Shown here: positions 7,172 through 14,188 of the stretch, piece after piece | How positions within the stretch are numbered: position 1 is the stretch's first letter | How the letters are laid out: each line of letters opens with the position of its first letter | Origin: Akkermansiaceae bacterium | Lineage (GTDB): Bacteria; Verrucomicrobiota; Verrucomicrobiia; Verrucomicrobiales; Akkermansiaceae | Direction: 5' to 3' | NCBI GenBank assembly: GCA_020627645.1 | Contig: JAHDGN010000025.1 | Span: 3,174-17,802 of the forward strand | Length of the DNA: 14,629 nt | Notes under the pieces: model-generated | What the model saw: the letters and a program-made list of their open reading frames with translations, nothing else | What the model was told of the DNA's origin: nothing | The model's database searches: none | Made by a program: the position numbers and the translations under genes

Positions 7172-7468
7172 TCAAAGAGATCTCAATAATGGGAACGAAT
7201 AGATTCCCGTACTGTGGCCATCAGCCCAAAACAACCTCAAGGCATACCCCCCAACCTCCTCATAGCGAATCAACTCAAAACTCTTAGCTGAGTAATTGAC
7301 TCGAGGCACCAACACCAAACCTATCACATCAGGCTCGCCCTGACACTTCGCGCAAGGACAAGCTCTCCTCAGCTTTTCAAAATCAAGATAAACCTCAACC
7401 CCATCTTCCCAAGCAATCGCAAGCTGCTCCCCCACCACAGCAACCATCTTTAGACTCAAAGGATTCAT
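7172..7468 (-). CDS. DUF971 protein (gamma-butyrobetaine hydroxylase-like N-terminal domain)
   Basis: This 98-residue protein consists of just the DUF971 domain. The pattern RRACPCAKCQGE (35-44) provides Cys37, Cys39 and Cys42, and His85 sits in WADGHSTGIYSF. In the homologous N-terminal domain of gamma-butyrobetaine hydroxylase, three Cys and one His in this arrangement bind zinc. There is no hydroxylase domain here, so hydroxylase activity should not be assumed. Stand-alone bacterial members are often placed with iron-sulfur or scaffold-type functions, but the role is not settled. Its ATG overlaps the yggS stop by 4 nt (ATGA), indicating translational coupling, and it is the last gene of its operon. 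A purine-rich GGAG lies very close to the start. Confidence 0.88.
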   Translation of the reverse strand: MNPLSLKMVAVVGEQLAIAWEDGVEVYLDFEKLRRACPCAKCQGEPDVIGLVLVPRVNYSAKSFELIRYEEVGGYALRLFWADGHSTGIYSFPLLRSL

Positions 7469-8148
7469 TCTCTCCGCTCTCTTGCACCAAAAATTGCCGA
7501 TCCCACCCGGACAATGGTCGACCCCTCTTCAATCGCCAACTCGTAATCTCCACTCATCCCCATACTCAACTCTGGAAATTTTTTCCCGCTCCTCAATTCT
7601 AAATCTTCCTGCAGCTCTCTCACCTTCCGAAACCACCCCCTCGTCACATCCACATCCTGAGAACGAGGAGGAAGACACATCAACCCCCTCCAATCAACAT
7701 TCTCCATCCTCATGATCTCCTCCAAATCGACAATCAGGTCATCAGGCCGAAATCCATGCTTCGATTCCTCTAAACCAATATTCACTTCCAAGAAAACCCT
7801 TGGCCGCATCGCCAATTCACCCGCAATTCGATCAACAAACCGCACAAGCTTCATCGACGAAACACTATGAACCACAGAAAATAGGGACAAAACTTTCCGG
7901 ACTTTGTTACTCTGTAAGCCCCCAATAAAGTGCCAATCCAATCCCCCTCCGAGTTCGGGAATTTTCACTTCCGCTTCCTGTAAACGGTTTTCTCCAAATA
8001 GCCGATGCCCCGCCTCGACTGCTTGCGCAACGACCTCTGATGGCCACGTTTTCGAAACCACCATCAGATCGACCGCGCGCCCCGCCTTCTTGCTCGCAGC
8101 CTCAACCCTGCCACGAACTTCAAGCAATCGCTCCGCAATCTCTCCCAT
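7465..8148 (-). CDS. yggS: YggS/PLPBP family pyridoxal phosphate homeostasis protein
   Basis: Cytosolic single-domain PLP-binding protein with an alanine-racemase-like barrel. Family members buffer vitamin B6 and affect amino-acid and keto-acid balance, and no catalytic reaction is established. The PLP lysine is in VVSKTWP near residue 33. Other family hallmarks are FGENRLQE, WHFIGGLQSNK, EVNIG...KHGF, LMCLPP, and the phosphate-binding end SMGMSGDYELAI...STIVRVGSAIFG. The length of about 227 residues is normal. The sequence reads GTG-ATG at the start: I chose the ATG at 8148, whose A is shared with the TGA stop of the protease gene; the GTG three bases earlier (8151) is equally possible. Its end overlaps the DUF971 start. 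Coupling to a periplasmic protease and a DUF971 protein has no obvious pathway logic. Confidence 0.95.
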   Translation of the reverse strand: MGEIAERLLEVRGRVEAASKKAGRAVDLMVVSKTWPSEVVAQAVEAGHRLFGENRLQEAEVKIPELGGGLDWHFIGGLQSNKVRKVLSLFSVVHSVSSMKLVRFVDRIAGELAMRPRVFLEVNIGLEESKHGFRPDDLIVDLEEIMRMENVDWRGLMCLPPRSQDVDVTRGWFRKVRELQEDLELRSGKKFPELSMGMSGDYELAIEEGSTIVRVGSAIFGARERRE

Positions 8149-10382
8149 CACTCCCGGTTAGGAACAAGACGAGCAACTTTCCGACCATCAACCACTTTGA
8201 CCAAATCCCTCAACACCGCCAAACCTTCACGCTTTGTTGGATCAATTCCACTCGGCCATTCCGGAGTATCATCCAAATCCTCAACCTCGTCTTCAGCCAC
8301 TCTCATATGACGTTCAGCATCTTTCTCCCGATCCACCTTGGGCAAGACCTCAGCATGAAGGTCATCCAATGTCAGACGAAACAGCTCAAACTCTTTTCCA
8401 TCCTTCTTTTCAATCTCCGCGAACCGTTTCCGTCGCTCGACATTTCTCTTTCGCCTACGATCTTCTGATTCGGCCAATTCAACCTCACGCTCTTTCTTAT
8501 TCAGTGAAATCTCATTCTTCTTCAATCTCTCCTCAAGGCGCTTCGTATCATCAACTGTATACTGAAAATCACGGTTCACTTTGACCCTCTTCTCACTCTG
8601 ACTCATCAACTTGGGCAAAAACAATCCCTCGCGCTTTAAGGGCTCGAAATTCCTAGCTTTCTGAATCGTGTCATGCTCCAAAGCATGTTCCGCATACTTC
8701 TCTCCAATCTCCAAAGCATCTCTCATCGAAGGCAACACAATGTCAGGCTCAACACCCTTCTTCTGGGTTGAGCTTCCCGCGACACGATAAAACTGCTGAA
8801 TCGTTAATTTTACAGCCCCAGCCCTGTCCCTCGCCGCCACCGCAGGCATATACCGAGCAATTCCCAAAGGCTGCTGAACGGTTCCCTTCCCAAAAGTAGA
8901 AGACTCCCCAATAATCACCGCTCGATTATAATCCTGCAGAGCCCCAGCAAGAATCTCACTCGCAGACGCACTTCCCTTGTCAGTCCAAACAAGCATCGGT
9001 CCATCATAAATGGCCTTCCGAATCGGAGAATCCAAAGACCGAACAAAACCATTTGTCTTCTTGATCTGAACAACTGGACCACCACCCACAAAGAAACCAG
9101 TCATCCGCTTCACCTCCTCCAAAGACCCCCCTCCATTGCCCCTCAAATCAATTGCCAAACCATCGATCTTCTCCTTTTTCAAACGCTCCAACAGCTTCTC
9201 AACATCACGCGAGACACTGACCGTCCGACCATCAGGATCAAAATAGAAGGAAGGAATTTTGATCACTCCCAGCTTCACAGCATCCTCACCCTCTCCGAAA
9301 ACAAAAACTTCAGCAGTTGCCAGCTCATCTTTCATCGTCACCTCTTCACGCTTGATCACAATAATTTTGGTCTCCCCTGGCGCACCTCCGGCTGGCTCAA
9401 CCTTCAACGCAACATCAACCCCCTTCTCACCTCGGATCTTCTCCACCACTTTATCCAAAGGCATAAACATAATATCAATCCACTCTCCGCTATTTTTCGA
9501 ATCCACCCCAATCACCCGATCCTTTAACTTCAGTTCACCCTGTTTATCAGCAGGGCCATTGTTAACAATTCCCTCAATCTTCGTCGCCCCATCGTCTTCA
9601 GCCCTCAAAAGAGCTCCAATACCCACCAACTTGTTTTGAATCCCAACCTGGAACTGCTGCAATTCCCGAGCACTAAAATACTCGGAATGTGGATCATATG
9701 ACCTCGCCACGGCACTCAAAAAGTAGTTTGCAATATCCTCATCATCAGCCCCCTGAATCGTCTTAAAAAATCTCTGATAACGTTGCGAAATCTTCTTCTT
9801 CACATCCGGTTGATTTCGAAATGGATCCTTCTTTCCCTGCTCCTTTGCTCTCCGCTGAATCCCATCACGCCTCAATGTCTCCGACAAAAGAGCCTCTTTG
9901 ATCTGGAGACGCCACAACTCTCTTGCACCCACAGCCCCCTCAGCCCGCTCTGCATCCTCCCGATCCCTCTGAATCGCTTCTTTACGATCAAAAACAAACT
10001 CATGCTCCTTCAACAAATCCTCAACAACCTTCGAACGCTCTTCAACACGCTGACGATAGAGATCATAGATCTCTTTTGCCGCCACCATCGACTGCTCCCC
10101 GTCAATCAAATCATCAAGCTGGTCACCATACTTCTTTTGCAATTCCTCCACATCCTTCTTCTCAAAATAAAGACGAGCTGGATCCAACTCATCCAAATAC
10201 TTCTCAAAAATACGCTGACTGAAGGTGTCATCAAATTTTAGCTTGGCATAATGACCATTCTTAAGAATTCGAACCATCTCCTTACCCACCCGATTAAAAT
10301 CGGCCGCGTACATAGAACATCCTGGCACCAGCCACAGGACCAAGGCAGGAAGCAAACATTTTAACATCGTAGGTTTCTTCAT
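8148..10382 (-). CDS. prc: Carboxy-terminal processing (tail-specific) protease, Prc type, family S41
   Basis: Periplasmic serine protease that degrades or trims proteins from the C-terminus. In the 744-residue form the order is an export signal (about 1-27), the long helical N-terminal domain of Prc-type enzymes (about 30-235), a PDZ domain (about 240-335), the S41 core (about 360-555) and a charged coiled C-terminal domain (about 570-744). The Ser-Lys dyad is Ser473 in GSASASE and Lys499 in FGKGTVQQ, with Asp484 in LQDY also conserved. YDPHSEYFS precedes the PDZ. The ATG at 10382 was chosen because GGAAG lies about 7 nt upstream and the signal peptide then starts cleanly with MKKP; a TTG at 10436 would add 18 unlikely residues. 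LVPGC could be a poor lipobox, but Pro before Gly is atypical. It lies 59 nt after an exported PDZ protein gene. Confidence 0.93.
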   Translation of the reverse strand: MKKPTMLKCLLPALVLWLVPGCSMYAADFNRVGKEMVRILKNGHYAKLKFDDTFSQRIFEKYLDELDPARLYFEKKDVEELQKKYGDQLDDLIDGEQSMVAAKEIYDLYRQRVEERSKVVEDLLKEHEFVFDRKEAIQRDREDAERAEGAVGARELWRLQIKEALLSETLRRDGIQRRAKEQGKKDPFRNQPDVKKKISQRYQRFFKTIQGADDEDIANYFLSAVARSYDPHSEYFSARELQQFQVGIQNKLVGIGALLRAEDDGATKIEGIVNNGPADKQGELKLKDRVIGVDSKNSGEWIDIMFMPLDKVVEKIRGEKGVDVALKVEPAGGAPGETKIIVIKREEVTMKDELATAEVFVFGEGEDAVKLGVIKIPSFYFDPDGRTVSVSRDVEKLLERLKKEKIDGLAIDLRGNGGGSLEEVKRMTGFFVGGGPVVQIKKTNGFVRSLDSPIRKAIYDGPMLVWTDKGSASASEILAGALQDYNRAVIIGESSTFGKGTVQQPLGIARYMPAVAARDRAGAVKLTIQQFYRVAGSSTQKKGVEPDIVLPSMRDALEIGEKYAEHALEHDTIQKARNFEPLKREGLFLPKLMSQSEKRVKVNRDFQYTVDDTKRLEERLKKNEISLNKKEREVELAESEDRRRKRNVERRKRFAEIEKKDGKEFELFRLTLDDLHAEVLPKVDREKDAERHMRVAEDEVEDLDDTPEWPSGIDPTKREGLAVLRDLVKVVDGRKVARLVPNRE

Positions 10383-10441
10383 AAAATTCTTCCGATTTGG
10401 ATCATTCAGTAAATTAAAATTACGGTGACTAAGCAACCCTC

Positions 10442-11161
10442 CTATCCTTCACGCGCGCCTTTCCCCCGTTTATTGATCTCACTCTCCAACCATTTTTCGA
10501 AACCCTGAGCTTCCTTCAACAAATCATTGGGCATGAGATAATTGACACCTCCCTCAGACCGCGCGCTCTCAAACGAACGAATCCGCTCCCTCGGAGTCGG
10601 CAAAATCCCTAATTCAAAATCGACTTCTACAAGATCCTTCCCCCGCTTCAAAACCAACTTAACCGGTTTTCCTGGTTTCAATTTTTGCACGCGCTCCGCC
10701 AACAATCCGTTAATCGTCAACGGATCTCCAAGAACCTCCCACTCCCCAAAGTTTAAAATCACATCTCCTTCCCGAATACCCGCCTTCTCAGCCGCTTCTC
10801 CCGCCGTCAAAGATGAGACCCGAATTCCCTTCACCACCTTTTTCCCACCAACAATCTTTCTCTCACCACCTCCATAAGGTGCCATCATGACACCCATAAA
10901 TCCCTTGAGTGGAAAATAGGCCCGCTCCAATAAAAGAGTGAGACGAACGCGCACCTCAGGGTCCTTCGTTTCAAAATATTCACTTAACAAAGCCTCTCGC
11001 GCGCCTTCATGATTCAGAATCACCCATCTTCCCAACCACTCCTGAGCACTTTTTCGATCTCGAAAGTCCACAGCTCCCAATCCCTTCACCATTCCCCTAA
11101 AGTCACCATTCGCAACAATTGGCAAAAGACAAATAAAGAAAATAGCCCGCCATTTCACCAT
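10442..11161 (-). CDS. Exported PDZ-domain protein with HEAT-like N-terminal segment
   Basis: About 239 residues. A signal peptide (roughly VKWRAIFFICLLPIVANG) directs export. Residues 30-85 resemble a HEAT-like repeat pair (DRKSAQEWLGRW, then KDPEVRVRLTLLLERAY). A PDZ domain spans about 88-185, with the ligand-groove region GFMGVMM and the hallmark AGEAAEKAGIREGDVILNFG. The last 50 residues are charged and probably helical. No protease residues accompany the PDZ, so a binding role is inferred, possibly presenting substrates to the Prc-type protease encoded directly downstream. The frame starts GTG-ATG-GTG; I take the ATG at 11161, but the GTG at 11164 cannot be excluded. It is the first gene of the operon PDZ-prc-yggS-DUF971 and lies directly behind an AT-rich palindrome. 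Confidence 0.85.
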   Translation of the reverse strand: MVKWRAIFFICLLPIVANGDFRGMVKGLGAVDFRDRKSAQEWLGRWVILNHEGAREALLSEYFETKDPEVRVRLTLLLERAYFPLKGFMGVMMAPYGGGERKIVGGKKVVKGIRVSSLTAGEAAEKAGIREGDVILNFGEWEVLGDPLTINGLLAERVQKLKPGKPVKLVLKRGKDLVEVDFELGILPTPRERIRSFESARSEGGVNYLMPNDLLKEAQGFEKWLESEINKRGKGAREG

Positions 11162-11178
11162 CACTGAAGAATAACCTG

Positions 11179-11194
11179 GTTTTTAGATAAAAAC
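11179..11194. repeat. AT-rich palindrome upstream of the PDZ-protease operon
   Basis: GTTTTTA and TAAAAAC are exact inverted copies separated by two bases (GA on the plus strand). The centre lies about 25 nt upstream of the PDZ gene ATG and overlaps the candidate -10 element. Its length and symmetry look like a dimeric regulator's operator, although the low complexity makes chance more likely than for a GC-containing site. Confidence 0.4.
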
Positions 11195-11211
11195 AACATA
11201 GCCGTTCACAA
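11184..11211 (-). promoter_or_regulatory. Candidate promoter of the PDZ-prc-yggS-DUF971 operon
   Basis: On the minus strand, TTGTGA (11211-11206) and TATCTA (11189-11184) are separated by 16 nt. The start would fall near 11177, giving a leader of about 15 nt. The -35 uses the T-tract of the preceding terminator, and the -10 sits inside the palindrome at 11179-11194. The match to consensus is modest. Confidence 0.33.
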
Positions 11212-11240
11212 AAAACGGGCTCCGATCATCGAAACCCGCT
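11210..11240 (-). terminator. Intrinsic terminator of the exopolysaccharide locus
   Basis: Read on the minus strand, CGGGTTTC (11238-11231) pairs with GGAGCCCG (11223-11216) with two G-T wobbles, and the pairing can continue with GAT/ATC into a tight loop. Six T's (11215-11210) follow at once. It lies 65 nt downstream of the Wza-like stop and in the right orientation, so it ends that transcript and insulates the PDZ-protease operon. Confidence 0.8.
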
Positions 11241-11305
11241 CATAGTATCATTGGTCTAAAACCTCACTCAAACAGAATCTATTTGAGAATAGCTGGGCAA
11301 GATCT

Positions 11306-11866
11306 CTAGGATTCAAAAGGCTTCTTCTGAGGAATTTCAATAATGTCATCAGGATAAATTTTAATATTCTTGTACTTAGCAACCTTAAGGTTGTAGGTAT
11401 AAACCTTCCCCCTTCGGTATAGCTTTACCCTCTTCAGGGACCCATACGGTGTCTCACCGCCTGCAGCCTGGACAGCACCATAAAGAGTCATTCCTTTCGA
11501 CCAAGGCGTTTGCCCAGCCCTCTTCACCTGACCACCTACCGTAAACATCCGATTATCATCAGCACGAATATCGGCGTCACTTAAGATCTGAAAAACGGGA
11601 CTATTGTAGATTTGCGCAGCCTTGTACTTCGCAGCAATCGTCGCAGCCAGTCGGTCCTTACTAATACCAGAAGCCTTGATTCTCCCAATCTTCCACATCG
11701 TAATATAACCCGTAGACGAAACTTGATAGGCCGAATTTAAGCGCGCTTGCTCCGCAGGTGGCACGCCGGTAATCGAAATTTTCAAAGTCTGATTGGGGCG
11801 GATACTGCCCACGACAGGCAAAGCTCCTAACAGCACAAAAGACAGGATTACAGATAGTATTTTCAT
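11306..11866 (-). CDS. Short Wza-like polysaccharide export protein (Poly_export plus SLBB)
   Basis: Exported protein of the polysaccharide export family. The chosen ATG at 11866 gives 186 residues and starts with a clean signal peptide (MKILSVILSFVLLGALPVVG); the longer frame from 11911 would bury it behind 15 polar residues and overlap the kinase gene. Residues about 22-95 form the Poly_export domain (IRPNQTLKISITGVPP, then SSTGYITMWKIGRIKASG). Residues about 107-178 form one SLBB domain (FTVGGQVKRAGQTPWSKGMTL, ending YPDDIIEIPQ). It lacks a lipobox Cys and is about half the size of E. coli Wza (379 residues), with no C-terminal membrane-pore helix seen. It probably needs a separate outer-membrane pore, and the beta-barrel encoded upstream is an obvious candidate. 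The gap to the kinase gene is 28 nt. Confidence 0.87.
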   Translation of the reverse strand: MKILSVILSFVLLGALPVVGSIRPNQTLKISITGVPPAEQARLNSAYQVSSTGYITMWKIGRIKASGISKDRLAATIAAKYKAAQIYNSPVFQILSDADIRADDNRMFTVGGQVKRAGQTPWSKGMTLYGAVQAAGGETPYGSLKRVKLYRRGKVYTYNLKVAKYKNIKIYPDDIIEIPQKKPFES

Positions 11867-11894
11867 AGCATTTCTTAATTTATTGATGTCATCG

Positions 11895-14060
11895 TTAATA
11901 AAGATCTTCATTCGATGAAGCCGGCGAAGGAGTTTTTGGTGTCTCGGGCTTGGATGGCTGATGAGGAGTCATCTGCTGAGGCGTAGGGGTTTCCTCCAAG
12001 GAACTTGGAGCGTAATATGTGTAGTAACTCGTGTAATACTGGTACTGAGAATCACTTCTCACATCCACGTTATTTAGGACAACTCCAATAACTTGCCCCC
12101 CAACATTCTCAACCGCCTGCTTGACTCGCATCAGCATATTTCTCGGAAGCTTACGATGCTGAACAACCACCATCGTTAAATCAACCTCACTCGCCAAAAC
12201 AGAGGCATCACTAACTCCCAAAATTGGAGGTGAATCAACCAACACCAAATCAAACCTCTGTTTGACATCTTGGAGCAACTCAGACATCCGACGACTATTC
12301 AAAATCCCCGCCGCATCCGCAGGAAGAATTCCAGAAGGAAGGAAATAAAGGTTGTCAACAGGCGTCTGCAAAATCACATCCTCGATCGCGAGGTCAGTCG
12401 TCAGATAATTTGTCAAACCTACCGAATTATTAATATCGAAGAAGGTATGCAAACGCGGACGACGAAGATCAGCGTCAATCATCAGAGTAGTGTAACCACC
12501 CTGAGCACAAACATAAGCCAGGTTCACCAAGGTCGTCGACTTACCCTCCCCTGCTCCACCTGAGACAACCGTGATCGAGTTATCCTCAGCATTCTTACGA
12601 TTAAATTCAATATTCGTTCGTAAGATTCGATAGGCTTCAGCGTCCGGACTCATCCCACTCTGTTTGTGCAAAACTCCAACATCTCTAGGAATCACCGCGA
12701 GCACAGGCACTTGTAGATACTTTTCAACATCCTCCAAGCTTTTCACCGAGGTGTCCATAAACTCCAACAAGAAGGCAATCCCAAACCCAAATATCAATCC
12801 AGCCCCAGCTCCCAAGCCGAGAAGAAGAAGAGGCTTCGGCGAGACTGCTCGGTTATTTTCTTTCGGCTTTTCGTGAAAGGTCACAGGCTCCCTCGGCATC
12901 TTAAGCATCACCCTGGCCTGCTGTTGCTGAACCTTCATCGCCCGCAGCATGTCACGAGCCTGCTCATAATCTTCTTTCGCCTGGGTATAATTGCTTTGGC
13001 GAAGAGACAGCTCAATCGTATCCTGCTCTTTGACCTCCGTGACTTTCTTTAAGTTCTCAACCGTGCGCTTGATCAGAGCCAATTGCGTTTTCAACACGCC
13101 CTTCAAGCTGACTACCTCTTTTTTAGCATTCTCCAACGCACTATTCGCACGCTCTTGAACTGCAACATAATCTGGATGCTTCGCCCCGAGCCCCTGAGCC
13201 TTCAAAAGTTTAAGCTGATCGTTGGAATCATTATGCAGTTTATAGTAGGTCGCGACCTGATTCTCAGGCAAATCAAGACCAGCAGCATGCCTGATCAAAT
13301 CCTCTTCAGGCGTTTCCAGCAAACTGGTGATCATAATTTCAGTCTGATTACGCCTGTCTTCATAATCATCCAGTTTTTTATTCGCAGCCTGCAAACGAAT
13401 ACTCTCTGCCGCCCCAAACGGATTTGCCTGCGACTCAAAGTAAGGGATCCCATACTGCTGAATCAAAACCGTCAATTCACGACGAGCATCCTGCACAAGA
13501 TCACTCTGGGCAATCAATTCACTATCCAAGGCAGCTAGTTGCTTTTCTGCCCGCTCCACTTCAATCGCCTCCCTCCGCGCAATGTACGCCTCAGCGACTT
13601 TCTCGGCTATTTCTCGTGCTTCGTTAGCCTTTGAATGTAAAACTTCAATTTCGATAAAATCGGTCTGCCTTCTTGGAGTCGTTGAAACGATTCCAGAAAG
13701 AGTATCGACAACGTTGTCAATATTAGCATCCCACCGCTCCGCAAGATTTGCGTTCTCAGCCGCCATCTTTAAGGTTTCAGGAGCTGTGATCTTCTCAAAC
13801 TCATTCTCCAAATGGTTCCTCGTCGGCAAGGCACCAGGATTAATCGTAGCGGCACCAGAGAAGGGATTCACACTCGTAGGCGGATGAACCTCAACGACAG
13901 CTTCACTCTTAAACTTCTTTGGCGAAATCACCAAAATAACAAGTGCCGTCAATAAAATGAGAAGAAAAGTCAACAGAATCACGCCATAACGATTCTTAAT
14001 GACCTGCCAATAATCAATAGAGACGCCCGTATCTGTAGCCGTTGGAGTGTTGCCTTGCAT
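11895..14060 (-). CDS. Wzc-like polysaccharide co-polymerase / tyrosine autokinase
   Basis: Inner-membrane protein that controls chain length and export of exopolysaccharide through cycles of tyrosine autophosphorylation. A cytoplasmic N-tail precedes TM1 (about 27-46). The periplasmic part (47-405) starts with a Wzz-type domain and continues in long coiled coils. TM2 is at about 409-433. The cytoplasmic kinase (about 470-665) has Walker A GGAGEGKSTT with Lys507, Walker A' LMIDADLRRPRLH with Asp529 and Asp531, and Walker B LVLVDSPP with Asp609. A tyrosine cluster (seven Tyr between 673 and 683) follows, the usual phosphorylation target. The chain then runs on for about 38 Pro/Thr/Ser-rich residues and ends in a further Tyr721. 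The 721 residues match the fused (Gram-negative) type. The start is ATG with no clear Shine-Dalgarno sequence. The Wza-like gene follows closely. Confidence 0.95.
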   Translation of the reverse strand: MQGNTPTATDTGVSIDYWQVIKNRYGVILLTFLLILLTALVILVISPKKFKSEAVVEVHPPTSVNPFSGAATINPGALPTRNHLENEFEKITAPETLKMAAENANLAERWDANIDNVVDTLSGIVSTTPRRQTDFIEIEVLHSKANEAREIAEKVAEAYIARREAIEVERAEKQLAALDSELIAQSDLVQDARRELTVLIQQYGIPYFESQANPFGAAESIRLQAANKKLDDYEDRRNQTEIMITSLLETPEEDLIRHAAGLDLPENQVATYYKLHNDSNDQLKLLKAQGLGAKHPDYVAVQERANSALENAKKEVVSLKGVLKTQLALIKRTVENLKKVTEVKEQDTIELSLRQSNYTQAKEDYEQARDMLRAMKVQQQQARVMLKMPREPVTFHEKPKENNRAVSPKPLLLLGLGAGAGLIFGFGIAFLLEFMDTSVKSLEDVEKYLQVPVLAVIPRDVGVLHKQSGMSPDAEAYRILRTNIEFNRKNAEDNSITVVSGGAGEGKSTTLVNLAYVCAQGGYTTLMIDADLRRPRLHTFFDINNSVGLTNYLTTDLAIEDVILQTPVDNLYFLPSGILPADAAGILNSRRMSELLQDVKQRFDLVLVDSPPILGVSDASVLASEVDLTMVVVQHRKLPRNMLMRVKQAVENVGGQVIGVVLNNVDVRSDSQYQYYTSYYTYYAPSSLEETPTPQQMTPHQPSKPETPKTPSPASSNEDLY

Positions 14061-14098
14061 GTTTTTTGAGAGAGATGAAGTGGATGATTTCGAACTTG

Positions 14099-14125
14099 TT
14101 GTGTCAGGTCATTCTGTAGACACAA
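14099..14125 (-). repeat. Inverted repeat in the kinase gene leader
   Basis: TTGTGTC (14099-14105 on the plus strand) and GACACAA (14119-14125) are perfect inverted copies with a 13-nt loop. In the minus-strand RNA this stem starts within the T-tract of the terminator at 14124-14164, so the two structures overlap and may compete. It lies about 40 nt upstream of the kinase start. Confidence 0.5.
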
Positions 14126-14164
14126 AAAACGGCCTTCGCAATGAAAAGACACCGCGAAGACCGT
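14124..14164 (-). terminator. Intrinsic terminator after the beta-barrel gene
   Basis: On the minus strand, ACGGTCTTCGC (14164-14154) pairs over 11 positions with GCGAAGGCCGT (14139-14129), with one G-T wobble, around a 14-nt loop. A run of T's follows (14129-14124). It lies 24 nt downstream of the beta-barrel TAA stop and before the kinase gene, so it ends or attenuates transcription between the two. Confidence 0.8.
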
Positions 14165-14188
14165 ATTGTTCAGATAAATTTGAAAAAA

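Noticed and set aside
7191..7209. GGGAA...TTCCC hairpin near the 3' end of the DUF971 gene
   Set aside because: A 5-bp stem inside coding sequence with no T-run on either side.
10383..10436. 18-residue N-terminal extension of the protease from a TTG codon
   Set aside because: The extension is polar and would hide the signal peptide; the ATG at 10382 has a GGAAG site at a suitable distance.
11267..11287. CTCAAA...TTTGAG hairpin just after the Wza-like gene
   Set aside because: A 6-bp AT-rich stem with no T-run; the stronger GC-rich stem with six T's at 11210-11240 is the better terminator.
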